Shown here: positions 1-11,570 of the stretch, in pieces
How the letters are laid out: the number at the start of each line of letters is the position of its first letter
How positions within the stretch are numbered: the first letter of the stretch is position 1
DNA from: Micropterus salmoides
Lineage: Eukaryota > Chordata > Actinopteri > Centrarchiformes > Centrarchidae
Reading direction: 5' to 3'
Length of the DNA: 64,000 nucleotides
Assembly (NCBI RefSeq): GCF_014851395.1
Contig: NW_024041150.1
Span: 46,538,465-46,602,464, forward strand
Position numbers and translations under genes: made by a program
The notes under the pieces: generated by a model
Told to the model about the DNA's origin: nothing
What the model saw: only the letters and a program-made list of their open reading frames with translations
Databases searched by the model: none

Positions 1-1062
1 TCTCCTTTCCCTCGTTAAGGTCCAGACTTCATGTTGTCCCTTCTTAAGGTCTCCTGTCCTTTGTTAAGGTCCAGGCTTCTTGTTGGCCTTTGTTAAGGTC
101 CAGAGTCCTTGTTGTCCCTCGTTAAGGTCTCCTGTCCCCTTTTAAGATCTCCTGTACCTCGTTAAGGTCCAGAGTCCTTGTTGTCCCTCGTTAAGGTCTC
201 CTGTCCCCTTTTAAGATCTCCTGTCCCTCGTTAAGGTCCAGAGTCCTTGTTGTCCTTCGTTAAGGTCTCCTGTCCCTCGTTAAGGTCCAGACTTCTTGTT
301 GTGCCTCGTTAAGGTCCTCTGTCCCTCGTTAAGGTCCTCTGTCCCTCGTTAAGGTCCAGAGTCCTTGTTGTCCTTCGTTAAGGTCTCCTGTCCCTTGTTA
401 AGGTCCAGACTTCTTGTTGTCCCTTGTTAAGGTCTCCTGTCCCTTGTTAAGGTCCAGACTTCTTGTTGTCCCTTGTTAAGGTCTCCTGTCCCTTGTTAAG
501 GTCCAGACTTCTTGTTGTCCCTTGTTAAGGTCTCCTGTCCCTTGTTAAGGTCCAGACTTCTTGTTGTCCCTTGTTAAGGTCTCCTGTCCCTTGTTAAGGT
601 CCAGACTTCTTGTTGTGCCTCGTTAAGGTCTCCTGTCCCTCGTTAAGGTCCAGAGTCCTTGTTGTCCCTCGTTAAGGTCCAGAGTCCTTGTTGTCCTTCG
701 TTAAGGTCTCCTGTCCCTCGTTAAGGTCCAGAGTCCTTGTTGTCCCTTGTTAAGGTCCTTTGTCCCTTGTTAAGGTCCAGACTTCTTGTTGTGCCTCGTT
801 AAGGTCCAGAGTCCTTGTTGTCCCTCGTTAAGGTCCAGAGTCCTTGTTGTCCCTCGTTAAGGTCTCCTGTCCCTCGTTAAGGTCCAGAGTCCTTGTTGTG
901 CCTCGTTAAGGTCTCCTGTCCCTCGTTAAGGTCTCCTGTCCCTCGTTAAGGTCTCCTGTCCCTCGTAAGGTCCAGAGTCCTTGTTGTGCCTCGTTAAGGT
1001 CTCCTGTCCCTAGTTAAGGTCCAGAGTCCTTGTTGTCCCTTGTTAAGGTCCTTTGTCCCTCA
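1..1062. repeat. Composite minisatellite, TTAAGGTC-containing units
   Basis: The window opens inside a tandem array and its left edge is not seen. Two interleaved unit types recur: a unit of about 20 bp (CCTCGTTAAGGTCTCCTGTC) and a unit of about 29 bp that carries GTTAAGGTCCAGA followed by a CCTTGTTGTC-like segment. C/T variants at CTCGTT versus CTTGTT and GAGTCC versus GACTTC alternate in blocks, which suggests higher-order duplication near 360-620. The array stops at about 1060. No coding potential is visible. Confidence 0.95.
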
Positions 1063-2100
1063 TATCACACCGTCTCTTGTCTTTTGGAAAGTAAATTCCC
1101 ATCCAGGCTGTCTGTGATTGGCTGGTTCTCTGTGAGCTCACAGGTCCAATCAGAAGCAGCCGCCTCGTCCAGATGTTTACCTTAAACTAAACCTCCGTCT
1201 CTCCGCGTCTCCTCTAAACCAGTGAGAGGCATCACAAAAACACAAACACACTCTCTGCTCTCTGGTTGGCTGCTGTCTCATTCCAGCTCCCGCCCACTCA
1301 CGGTCTCAGCCAATAAAAAGGCTGCAGTGGAATTCTCCTCCCGCCCACTCAGAGCGAGTCAGAACACAGAGCTTCATTCATTCGTTCAGAGTTCCTGCTC
1401 CTCATTAGTTACTGTCATAACAGAAACATCTGAAAGGACCTGGACTATGTTTATTAATCCTGGTTCTATTTAACAAACGGCTTCCTATCACAACATTTCC
1501 ATCTAACCTACCTGCATAAAGCTTTTCTTTTATATATGACTTCATAATAATGACCTTGTGTATCCTTTTCCAGGAGAATATCACCTGTAAATTATTAGCT
1601 CATTATTATTATTAACAGACAAACGTAGTCTGCAGAGCCCTGAGTAGTGTCTTTCAGGCTGCAGGATGCCTTAGAGGTTAAACTCAGGACAAACAACATG
1701 ACATGACGGTACAGAATGAGCTGGTTTTCCTCTGCTGAAGGACGGAGGTCGCACGGTTTAACACACCTGCACGTACTGTACCTGCTGGATTTATGATCAC
1801 TAATAGTTTGTAGCCAATCAGGGTCCAGTATGAAACTGACATAGCGTGAAAGGTCAGATTCTAAACACAGAGGCTTTCCAGTGTTCTGGGGTTTGAATCA
1901 TATTTACATGGAGGAGGAGAAGTAACTGGTTCCCCTTTTCTTAGCCCTGCCACCAGAGCGCTGCTCCACCCGTCTGCTCAGGTGCAGCCAAACAGATCTA
2001 CAGAAAGCTCTCAATGAAGCTGCAAGTGTCCTGGTGGGCTGTGAGGCAGTCTCTCACGGCTCAGAGTACACCACAAGCAGTCCTGCAGCCTTATCAATAT
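1063..2100. other. Unassigned single-copy sequence with CCAAT motifs
   Basis: Apparently unique DNA between two minisatellites. It contains several CCAAT/ATTGG pentamers near 1118, 1146 and 1309, the last in an AGCCAATAAAAAG context. Clustered CCAAT boxes can mark an NF-Y-type promoter, but no exon was recognised on either strand. An open frame of 83 codons at 1222-1473 shows no recognisable domain. Confidence 0.4.
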
Positions 2101-2103
2101 TTT

Positions 2104-4650
2104 GTATGTTATGCTTGTTGCATTTGTATGTGTTTTATTTTATGTATATTTTGTACGTTATGCTTGTTTTAGTTTATGTATATTTTGTACGTTATGTGTT
2201 TTATTTTATGTATATTTTGTACGTTATGCTTGTTGCATTTTATGTATATTTTGTACGTTATGCTTGTTTTATTTTATGTATATTTTGTACGTTATGTGTT
2301 TTATTTTATGTATATTTTGTACGTTATGCTTGTTTTATTTTATGTATATTTTGTACGTTATGCTTGTTGCATTTTATGTATATTTTGTACGTTATGTTTG
2401 TTGCATTTTATGTATATTTTGTACGTTATGCTTGTTGCATTTTATGTATATTTTGTACGTTATGCTTGTTTTATTTTATGTATATTTTGTACGTTATGCT
2501 TGTTTTATTTTATGTATATTTTGTACGTTATGCTTGTTGCATTTTATGTATATTTTGTACGTTATGCTTGTTTTATTTTATGTATATTTTGTACGTTATG
2601 CTTGTTTTATTTTATGTATATTTTGTACGTTATGCTTGTTGCATTTTATGTATATTTTGTACGTTATGTTTGTTTTATTTATGTATATTTGTACGTTATG
2701 TGTTTTATTTTATGTATTTTGTACGTTATGCTTGTTTTATTTTATGTATATTTTGTACGTTATGCTTGTTGCATTTTATGTATATTTTGTACGTTATGCT
2801 TGTTGCATTTTATGTATATTTTGTACGTTATGTTTGTTGCATTTTATGTATATTTTGTACGTTATGCTTGTTTTATTTTATGTATATTTTGTACGTTATG
2901 CTTGTTGCATTTTATGTATATTTTGTACGTTATGCTTGTTGCATTTTATGTATATTTTGTACGTTATGCTTGTTGCATTTTATGTATATTTTGTACGTTA
3001 TGTTTGTTGCATTTTATGTATATTTTGTACGTTATGCTTGTTTTATTTATGTATATTTTGTACGTTATGTTTGTTTTATTTTATGTATATTTTGTACGTT
3101 ATGCTTGTTTTAGTTTATGTATATTTTGTACGTTATGCTTGTTTTATTTTATGTATATTTTGTACGTTATGCTTGTTGCATTTTATGTATATTTTGTACG
3201 TTATGTTTGTTTTATTTTATGTATTTTTTACGTTATGTGTTTTATTTTATGTATATTTTGTACGTTATGCTTGTTTTATTTTATGTATATTTTGTACGTT
3301 ATGCTTGTTGCATTTTATGTATATTTTGTACGTTATGTTTGTTGCATTTTATGTATATTTTGTACGTTATGCTTGTTGCATTTTATGTATATTTTGTACG
3401 TTATGCTTGTTTTATTTTATGTATATTTTGTACGTTATGCTTGTTTTATTTTATGTATATTTTGTACGTTATGCTTGTTTTATTTTATGTATATTTTGTA
3501 CGTTATGCTTGTTTTATTTTATGTATATTTTGTACGTTATGCTTGTTGCATTTTATGTATATTTTGTACGTTATGTTTGTTGCATTTTATGTATATTTTG
3601 TACGTTATGCTTGTTTTATTTTATGTATATTTTGTACGTTATGCTTGTTTTATTTTATGTATATTTTGTACGTTATGCTTGTTGCATTTTATGTATATTT
3701 TGTACGTTATGTTTGTTTTATTTTATGTATATTTTGTACGTTATGTGTTTTATTTTATGTATATTTTGTACGTTATGCTTGTTTTATTTTATGTATATTT
3801 TGTACGTTATGTTTGTTGCATTTTATGTATATTTTGTACGTTATGCTTGTTGCATTTTATGTATATTTTGTACGTTATGTTTGTTGCATTTTATGTATAT
3901 TTTGTACGTTATGCTTGTTGCATTTTATGTATATTTTGTACGTTATGCTTGTTTTATTTTATGTATATTTTGTACGTTATGCTTGTTTTATTTTATGTAT
4001 TTTGTACGTTATGCTTGTTTTATTTTATGTATATTTTGTACGTTATGCTTGTTTTATTTTATGTATATTTTGTACGTTATGCTTGTTGCATTTTATGTAT
4101 ATTTTGTACGTTATGTTTGTTGCATTTTATGTATATTTTGTACGTTATGCTTGTTTTATTTTATGTATATTTTGTACGTTATGCTTGTTTTATTTTATGT
4201 ATATTTTGTACGTTATGCTTGTTGCATTTTATGTATATTTTGTACGTTATGTTTGTTTTATTTTATGTATATTTTGTACGTTATGCTTGTTTTATTTTAT
4301 GTATATTTTGTACGTTATGTTTGTTGCATTTTATGTATATTTTGTACGTTATGCTTGTTGCATTTATGTATATTTTGTACGTTATGTTTGTTGCATTTTA
4401 TGTATATTTTGTACGTTATGCTTGTTTTATTTTATGTATATTTTGTACGTTATGTTTGTTTTATTTTATGTATATTTTGTACGTTATGTTTGTTTTATTT
4501 TATGTATATTTTGTACGTTATGCTTGTTTTATTTTATGTATATTTTGTACGTTATGTTTGTTGCATTTTATGTATATTTTGTAAGGTATGTTTGTTTTAT
4601 TTTATGTATATTTTTTACGTTGTTTGTTGTATTTTTTGTTTGTTTTGTTG
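2104..4650. repeat. 34-bp AT-rich minisatellite, about 74 copies
   Basis: The unit is TATATTTTGTACGTTATG followed by CTTGTTGCATTTTATG. Main variants replace TTGCA by TTTTA and CTTG by TTTG; a few shortened units occur, for example near 2690, 3220 and 3740. Units degrade after 4580. The unit holds no stop codon in any plus-strand frame and 34 is not a multiple of three, so a frame cycles through all three phases every 102 bp and stays open. This yields spurious frames up to 870 codons in all three phases, rich in Cys, Tyr and Phe. It is a repeat, not a gene. Confidence 0.97.
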
Positions 4651-5880
4651 TTTTGTTGTGTTTCATGTAGAGTTTATTTTGTATCCAGGAAGAGTAGTAG
4701 GGGGATCGGACTAAATAGCAAAAACTTTCATAAGTTTTAATGAGGTAATTCTACTTCTTTGTGCAAGAACATCAGACAGAACATTTACTGACAGCAGCAG
4801 AGTTTTGTTAGAAAACAGAAACAGTCAGACGTCCTGCTGGCATGAATGAATAGACCCTCTGTTTGTCTTAATCCAACACACACACACTGAAACACACACG
4901 TCCTCCCTCTCACTTTCTCTCCACATTGCAATGTCAGCTGACTGTCAGAGAAAATAGACTTAGGTGTGTGTTTCAGTGTGTGCTTCTTTGTGTGCTACTG
5001 TGTGTGTTTGAGTGAGTGTGTGTTACAGTGTGTGTGTTTCTGTGTGTGTGGTGGTATGCAGGTCAGCTGTGTGTCACACTGGGGTTAGCTTCAGTCCAGT
5101 AGCATTAACATGAATCTGGATGCCTCAGGCCTGACTCTCTTATCTGTACTTTAACATGTTGGTCTCAATGAGCACGAGTCAAGTGTCTTAGCAGGTCGTC
5201 CTATTATCTCAGGGTCGGTGGTTTGATCCCCGGGTGCACCTGTCCAGGTGTCCAAGTGTCCTGATGCTCAGACCAGCAGCTTGTAGTTCGTCTGGACCCC
5301 GGACAGTCCATCTAGGCCGGACGCTTGTTTCCTGTCCAGCCTGTCTGTATTGTCTGCACCTTCATCTTGTTACACTGACACACTCACAACAAAGGAGCGT
5401 GTTAGCTTCGCTCATTAGCTTAGCATATCCTACTGTCTCTGTTGTGCAGCAGTTTAAACCTGGATGCAATCAACACAGCTAATAAACTCCAATAGCTTCC
5501 TTCATTTCACCTCGTCGATCGTTCTAAACTCTGGTGTGTCTCATTGTTTTTCACCACGACACAGTGAACAGTGAAACTGGATGATGTCAGCTTCACTAGA
5601 GCCTGCAAGTAAAACGATTCTGCCTTCTGAGTTAAAAACACAACTTTATTTAAATGTTCAATCCTACTGTGTGGATGAATAAATTAATCTCCAGTTAAAC
5701 TCTATTAAATGAAAGATTACAAGTCGTGACTGATCCACAAAGGATCTGAAGCCCACTTTGGGTCTGGACCCAGCCGAGCGGCTGTACTCAGACACTACAA
5801 GAACAGTCCTCTACCACAGATCCTGCTTTTGTCTTGAGGACTACAAATCCAAACCCTGCTTCAAATGCTGTGAACCATTG
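4651..5880. other. Unassigned; GT-rich low-complexity patch
   Basis: No gene is recognised. Between about 4875 and 5055 there is degenerate CA/GT simple sequence (GTGTGTGTTTCAGTGTGTG-type). The rest looks like ordinary intergenic or intronic DNA. Short open frames at 5234-5482 and 5758-5955 have no recognisable domain. Confidence 0.5.
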
Positions 5881-5889
5881 ACCTCGGAG

Positions 5890-6590
5890 GTCGGAGCTGG
5901 GAATGATTTCTCATGTCAAATGGAACACACCAAAAGCCTCCACCACCATCCCTAAAACCCCAAAAAACAGGGACCATAGAACTAAATGACCACAGACCCG
6001 TCACCCTGACCTGTGGTAATGAAGTCTTTTAAACGCCTTGTGTTGTCCCACCTTAAATCCATTACAGACCCACTCCTGGACCCCCTGCAGTTTGCCTTTC
6101 AGAGCCAACAGGTCTGTTCACTTCTTCCTCCAGCACCTGGACTCCCCTTGAACCTACGCCGGGATCCTGTTGGTGGATTTCAGCTCTGCTTTCAACACCA
6201 TTATCCCGGCCCTGCTGCAGGACAAGCTCTCTCAGATGAACGTACGTACCTGACTCTACCTGCAGGTGGATCACTGACTTCCTGACAGACAGGAAGCAGC
6301 GTGTCTGACCATCTGGTGCAGCCAGTACAATCTGGTGCTCAACACTCTCTAAACAGTGCAGATGGTCGTAGGTCGCTCCCTCAACAAAAAAGCCCAGCAG
6401 AGGAGTTTAGTTTAGTCTGCAAAATTCAATGATGGTGCTGGTACCACGTATCATTCGCTCTGCAGAGAAGGTGATGTGCTGCAATATAACATCCCTCCTG
6501 GACCTGTACCCACAGGCACCCTCAGACACCCCACAAACCTCACACAAAAGGAACAGTTTCTTTCAGTCTGCAGCCTCATCTGCCTGAGAC
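5890..6590 (+). mobile_element. Degenerate L2-like LINE fragment (reverse transcriptase)
   Basis: A translated stretch beginning near 6010 reads VMKSFKRLVLSHLKSITDP and LLDPLQFAF, closely matching the better copy at 11571-13090 on the other strand. After about 6105 the frame is lost by deletions. Further pieces of the same family follow: a piece matching FSSAFNTIIP in another frame near 6177-6220, the CRWITDFLTDRK-like part near 6265, and an AEKVI-like piece near 6460. It is a dead, internally deleted copy. Confidence 0.75.
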
Positions 6591-6783
6591 CCCCACTGAC
6601 ATGGATGACTCTCAACACCCCCCCCCCCCCATTTCAGTACAGCATGCATATTCTACACATTTTGCACATGTAAATCCAAAGTGTGTCCACGTGTTTGATC
6701 TGTACGCAGACGACACTGTCCTCTACATCAACAAATGTGACTTCAGTCTCACAACATCAAGCCACACACACAGGTAAACCAAT

Positions 6784-7719
6784 GTAGTGTAGTGAACCGA
6801 CAGTTTGGATTTGTGCATTTTATATTAAATAATTTTGGACTACTCAAATATTATTCCCCTCTCCCTGAGAGACGGAGGGGGGTTGAGATCAACTTTCAAC
6901 AGACGGCTGAAGAGACTCCAACAGAAGGGGGTGGAAAGGTTGCTTTCCCTATGTGCTGTTCCTGAGCAGCCTGATCGTAAAACTGGCACCTTTGATTCTG
7001 CAGCCTGATAACTGATGACTGTTAAACTGACTAAAGGGACATTAACCAGCAGTTAACATTTCCCTGAACAGCCTATCAGAACTCTCCTTAAAAGGGGGCA
7101 AGAATCAGACACGGAGAACCTTGGAGAATCCCCTGGCAAAAAGCCAGGGATCGGGCAGCTAGCGTGGGACCCGTGCAACAGGCCAAAGGAGGCCGCCGAC
7201 ACAAGCAGTAAGACCAAAACAAAGTATTCTGTGTTCAGGGAGGTCCCATAGTGTTAATATTGTCTTTTAACTCATAGCTTACTTTCATTCGTTCTCCTCT
7301 GCCGTGGGAGTCAAATCCTCCCACAATCGAACCTCCATTCTCATTGTTTAGCCATTGTATATTTCTCTGATGTATTTAACCACCTTTTTATATCACCTTA
7401 GTTAATAAATTCACTATAACCAAGGAATTGTGTGTATTGCCTACTTCTGAGTCCCTGCCAAGAGAATTTACCCTTTAGATATGAGACTGACTGATTGATT
7501 TAAGATAATTGAGCGAATATTAACTATCTGATCACTGGTAAATAATTGTATAATTAATAAAAGCTACCTAGAGGTCCGGAGACTCTAAATTAATAACAAC
7601 TCCGGTGGTGCACCGCGAAACGAGAGATCTATAGATTAATGTTGTCTGAATATTAAAATTCATAATTGGGTAATCTCATAAATTTATTAAAATTCATAGG
7701 TAGTTTAGACCTGCTACAC
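6784..7719 (+). mobile_element. Candidate LTR or other retroelement-derived sequence
   Basis: Non-coding stretch between LINE debris and the TSC22D4-like exons. LTR-like traits are a start TGTAGTG and an end TGCTACA, an AATAAA-type signal near 7405 (GTTAATAAATTCAC), and a TTTATATCACC AT-rich patch before it. No target duplication, primer-binding site or internal coding frame was found. Its right edge lies only about 18 bp from the donor of a TSC22D4-like exon. An unclassified repeat or plain intron is possible. Confidence 0.3.
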
Positions 7720-7737
7720 CATTTAATAAAAATCTAC

Positions 7738-8598
7738 CTGGCGTCCCCTGGCAGGTTGAAGATGGTTTGGTCCAGACTGAAGGCAGCTGGAGTCTGAATG
7801 GGGGTCAGAGTGGGATGGTACGGTCCAGCAGGGGGGGAGCTGGGCTGGGAGTGGGAAAGCCTGAGGACAGACTGGCAGACAGAGACACACGTTGATGATC
7901 ACATATTAAAGTTCTTCCACTAGAAACATGTGTTGGTGTGTTTGTACCCGTCCCGCAGCATCGACGTCCAATCGTAGAGGAGGAGGGATGTTCCGTGGCC
8001 GGGGCGAAGGAGGTGGAGGGGTGGAGTTTAAACCTTGTATTCTCATTGGCTCTTTGCTGCCCAGGAGCCGGAAGTTGAAAGGCTCTTCGTGCGTTGGGGA
8101 GGATGGCCCGCTGCGCATTGCTAGCCCCACCCCCTCGCGGCCTCTGATTGGCTGAGCCAGCAGATGGGCACCTCCGTCTATGTCCCGGCCAATCATCTCA
8201 AGGGACTCCAGCGAGTGGGCGTGTCTCATGGTGTCCATCACCCGCCTGAACCCCGCCCCTTCCAGTCGCTCCTCAAAGTCCGTGCATGTCCATCGTCCAC
8301 GGCGATAGGGCTCGCCCCGCCCGCCGCTGCCGGAACCGCCCACCGTCAGCCTCACCACCCTGAATCTGGAGGAAGACCCTGCACCCTGCCCCGGGGCATC
8401 ATGGGACATGTACTTCCTCTTCAGAGAGGGCGTGTTCGGCTGGGAGGAGCTTCCCAGAGGGCTGCAGGAGAAGGAGGAGGCTGCTGATTGGAGGGCAGTC
8501 AGGACCACGCTGGGAGCTGATTGGCCAGCTGGAGTTTGGTTGAAATCTGAGGTCACGCTGGTGATCTGGAAGCCACTCCTCTTTTTACCACCGCTCAT
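7738..8598 (-). CDS. tsc22d4: TSC22 domain family protein 4-like, N-terminal exons (partial gene)
   Basis: Two coding exons: 8598-7948 (217 codons) and 7871-7738 (44 codons plus 2 nt). The start is ATG at 8598, giving MSGGKKRSGFQITSVTSDF, the conserved N-terminus of long TSC22D proteins; a GTG lies two codons upstream but ATG with A at -3 is preferred. A second conserved block, SRFRVVRLTVGG followed by GEPYRRGRWTCTDF, sits at about residues 80-110. The exon is preceded by a good acceptor (TTGTCTTTGTGTGTTTCAG, exon from 8622), so an upstream non-coding exon is expected. Exon 1 donor CGG/GTACAA joins acceptor TCTGCCAG/TCTG in phase 0; exon 2 ends at a CAG/GTAGAT donor and includes TPIQTPAAF and FNLPGD. 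In this family the C-terminal TSC box leucine zipper mediates dimerisation; it was not found in the 7.7 kb to the left, so the gene continues outside the window or is broken. Family assignment is strong; D4 over D1 or D2 rests on GEPYRRGRWTC. Confidence 0.82.
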
Positions 8599-8625
8599 CC
8601 TCACAAACCCACCGCAGACTCACTG

Positions 8626-9525
8626 AAACACACAAAGACAACGCGTGACTTACGAGGACGCTTCACTAAAAGGTGTTTGTGCGCTCGCTGCTGGAAAACT
8701 GGACTTATTTACAGAGTTCAGAGAGAGGAGCTTCTTTTTATCTTAACATAAAAGCTTCAGATGCTACACTGACTTGTAACAGGCAGTACGACACCAACAC
8801 GACTCTTCAGCGAGGAACTATAAGAAGAAGCAGCACGTATATACTGTACAGTGTGAGTTCTGCTAGCTCCGTGTTCTCAGTATGGACATCAGGCAGAGGC
8901 TGAAGAGACAGAAGAAGAACATGTTGTCAGATGAAGCTAAGAACAAGCAGCAGGCTGCCAGACGGCGAGCCGGCCTTCTTTCTGTTGGACCAGCCAGTCA
9001 TATGTCTCTTGTGCTGGGTGTTTAGCTGTTAGCAGATTTGCTAGTGTTTGATGGTGATGTGATGAAAACAAGTGCACGTGTGCAGCTGAGCTGAGTTACA
9101 ACTTTCCAAACAGTAAAGTCTGACTGATAATGGAGTCTCTGTGCTGTAACCACTAACCCCCTGACCTCAACCTGACACCAGGTCTAAACCCCGACACGTT
9201 AAGGTTTACCTGCTGCTGCTGTTCCCAGACTGGAGACGAGTCCTCACAGGTTCTGTGGAGTCAGCTTTATGTCCACAGAAAGACTAACAACAAACACCGT
9301 GGAGAGGGAGACTGCACCACACTGTCTCTCTCTCTCTCTCCTGCTGTTATGGTCAGTGTCTCTCGCCCCGCACTCCTCTTCTTCTTCTGTGCTTCCTGTT
9401 TCCTCTGACTCTGTTCTGTTGCTGGTTGCTTCAGGCTGCAGCCTGTTGCACAATCTGGATTACAGAGTGTGTGCTGAGTTCAGGTTCTGCAGGATCTGAG
9501 CTGTAAAACCACATTCACACAGTCT
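8626..9525. other. Probable first intron or 5' flank of the TSC22D4-like gene
   Basis: No exon is recognised. The stretch lies between the coding exon acceptor at 8622-8624 and the next minisatellite. It contains a short (TC)n run near 9325-9342 and no other distinctive structure. Confidence 0.45.
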
Positions 9526-9529
9526 GCAC

Positions 9530-10170
9530 ATGCACTGCTGCAACTACTTGTACTCGGAGTATATGTACTCTCTGTCTGCACACGCACTGCTGCTACTACT
9601 TGTACTCTATTCTATACTCTATAGTATATGTACTCTCTGTCTGCACACGCACTGCTGCTACTACTTGTACTCTATTCTATACTCTATAGTATATGTACTC
9701 TCTGTCTGCACACGCACTGCTGCTACTACTTGTACTCAGAGTATATGTACTCTGTCTGCACATGCACTGCTGCTACTACTTGTACTCGGAGTATATGTAC
9801 TCTCTGTCTGCACACGCACTGCTGCTACTACTTGTACTCTATTCTATACTCTATAGTATTTGTACTCTCTGTCTGCACACGCACTGCTGCTACTACTTGT
9901 ACTCGGAGTATATGTACTCTCTGTCTGCACACGCACTGCTGCAACTACTTGTACTCGGAGTATATGTACTCTCTGTCTGCACACGCACTGCTGCTACTAC
10001 TTGTACTCGGAGTATATGTACTCTCTGTCTGCACACGCACTGCTGCTACTACTTGTACTCGGAGTATATGTACTCTCTGTCTGCACACGCACTGCTGCTA
10101 CTACTTGTACTCTATTCTATACTCTATAGTATTTGTACTCTCTGTCTGTACATGTAGTAGCAGTTCCTAC
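9530..10170. repeat. 52-bp minisatellite with longer variant units
   Basis: The unit is TGTACTCTCTGTCTGCACAC, GCACTGCTGCTACTACTTGT, ACTCGGAGTATA. Some units replace the CGGAGTATA end by an expanded CTATTCTATACTCTATAGTAT segment. About ten units occur. Open frames of up to about 200 codons across the array are repeat artefacts. Confidence 0.93.
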
Positions 10171-10654
10171 TTGTACTCTCAGTGTGTACATGTGGGGTCT
10201 TCCTTCATACATCGGTCTGCCGGCTGCAGTAACTTCACTCACTGATTGGCTGGTTGGTTTATCTTCAGATTACTCTGTATCTCCACCAGAGGAAATGAGA
10301 CGGAGGTGGAACCATTAGATAAAGTTCAGGAAACTGCACAGCTGTCTCTGACGCTTGGTTGAAACTCTGATCATTAGTACTTCAGTGAGTACTGCTCCTG
10401 TGAGTTCTGACTAACAGTAGACTTTAAACAGACTAAAACAACAAGTTAAAACTTTAAACCTGCTACAACATCCAGTAAGAGACTAAAAGTTCATTTCACA
10501 TTCTTAGTGACCCTCGAAGGGTCCTGAGCCACAGGTTGGGACCCACTGAACAGATTAATGATGAGTGTTATGATGCAGTGTTATTTAAACAGCTGTCAGT
10601 GAGGGTTCTGTCCTCGGTCCTGGGTTTAGGGTTAGTGAAGCTGAAAAACTCTCA

Positions 10655-10945
10655 GCTGTACTTTACAAAGTACAAATACTCTGAACGCCGAACTAGTTGT
10701 ATAAAGTACAAATACTCTGAACGCCGGACTGGAAAACTGCTCTGGTGCCAGTTGTATAAAGTACAAATACTCTGAACGCCGAACTAGTTGTATAAAGTAC
10801 AAATACTCTGAACGCCGGACTAGTTGTATAAAGTATAAATACTCTGAACGCCGGACTGGAAAACTGCTCTGGTGCCAGCTGTATAGTATCTATACTCTGA
10901 AATATTATCTGTACTTTATAAAACTCACACCAGTTGTTTAAAGTA
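10655..10945. repeat. Short tandem array, unit about 36 bp
   Basis: Units carry GTATAAAGTACAAATACTC followed by TGAACGCCGGACTAGTT; about seven imperfect copies occur, two of them with an inserted GGAAAACTGCTCTGGTGCCA segment. Confidence 0.85.
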
Positions 10946-10974
10946 CAAATACTGTGAAACGGGTAGTAAACAAC

Positions 10975-11560
10975 AATCCCTCTGACGTCATCGTAAACAA
11001 AGACTCACGTTCACTCAGCTGAAGCGCGCTCCCGGTGCTGCTCCGGATCAGCGGCCGCGCGCCTCTGTCTCGCTCGCTCTCCGATGACGTCACCGCCGGA
11101 CCCCGTGACACAATCGGTGTATTATACACAGGAAGTGGGCATGCGCAGTACAGCCTCGGGCCAGCCGCAGGCGGCGGGAGCGCGCACAGAGAGAAAAGTT
11201 TCAAGAGGAGTTCCTCCAACTTCTTCTTCTGCGGGTTTTCTTCTTCTTTTAGTCCACCACAGATCCGGCCTGCAGCGGGAGGCTCCTTCTTCTTCTTCTC
11301 TAAGGAGAAACTAACTCTTCTTCTGCTTCTCTGCCTCCCCTCTCTCTGTAAACCGCGCGCGCCTCTTAAACAGCCAGTAATCACCTTCATCCTCCTCCTC
11401 CTCCTCATCATCATGTCCGGGGCACACGGCCCCCCCGCCTTCCCCTGGTAGAGTGAGAGACGGGACGTGCGCGTGAACGAGCAACGCGCGTGCGCGTGAA
11501 CGAACAACGCGCGTGCGCGACTTGGAAGTGCATGCGCCGTGCAGACGGGGCGAGGGGTAT
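10975..11560. promoter_or_regulatory. CpG-rich candidate promoter with CRE sites
   Basis: A GC- and CpG-rich block stands out from its AT-rich surroundings. It has two perfect CRE palindromes TGACGTCA (near 10984 and 11083), a forkhead-like GTAAACAAAG beside the first, NRF1-like GGCATGCGCA near 11138 and GCGCGTGCGCG-type runs near 11490-11510. On the minus strand it lies about 2.4 kb upstream of the spliced acceptor of the TSC22D4-like coding exon, so the simplest reading is its promoter and non-coding first exon. On the plus strand an ATG at 11413 opens only 12 codons (MSGAHGPPAFPW) before TAG, with a possible GTAGAG donor, so a divergent transcript cannot be excluded. Confidence 0.55.
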
Positions 11561-11570
11561 ATTTTATTCA

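Noticed and set aside
1..1062. CRISPR-like array
   Set aside because: Units are directly abutting and variable with no unique spacers; the genome is eukaryotic. It is a minisatellite.
2034..4714. Open frames of 359 to 870 codons in three phases
   Set aside because: They are entirely explained by a stop-free 34-bp tandem repeat; the peptide is a periodic translation artefact in every frame.
7906..8604. GTG start two codons upstream of MSGG in the TSC22D4-like exon, and read-through to a stop at 7906
   Set aside because: The family N-terminus begins MSGGKK at the ATG at 8598, and a donor at 7947 joins in frame to the next exon; the tail to 7906 is intron.
8164..8626. Plus-strand frames of about 70-110 codons over the TSC22D4-like exon
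   Set aside because: Antisense shadows of a conserved coding exon with GC-rich codon use.
11413..11449. Short frame MSGAHGPPAFPW as first exon of a plus-strand gene
   Set aside because: Only 12 codons, unknown family, and no plus-strand downstream exon was found before LINE sequence.
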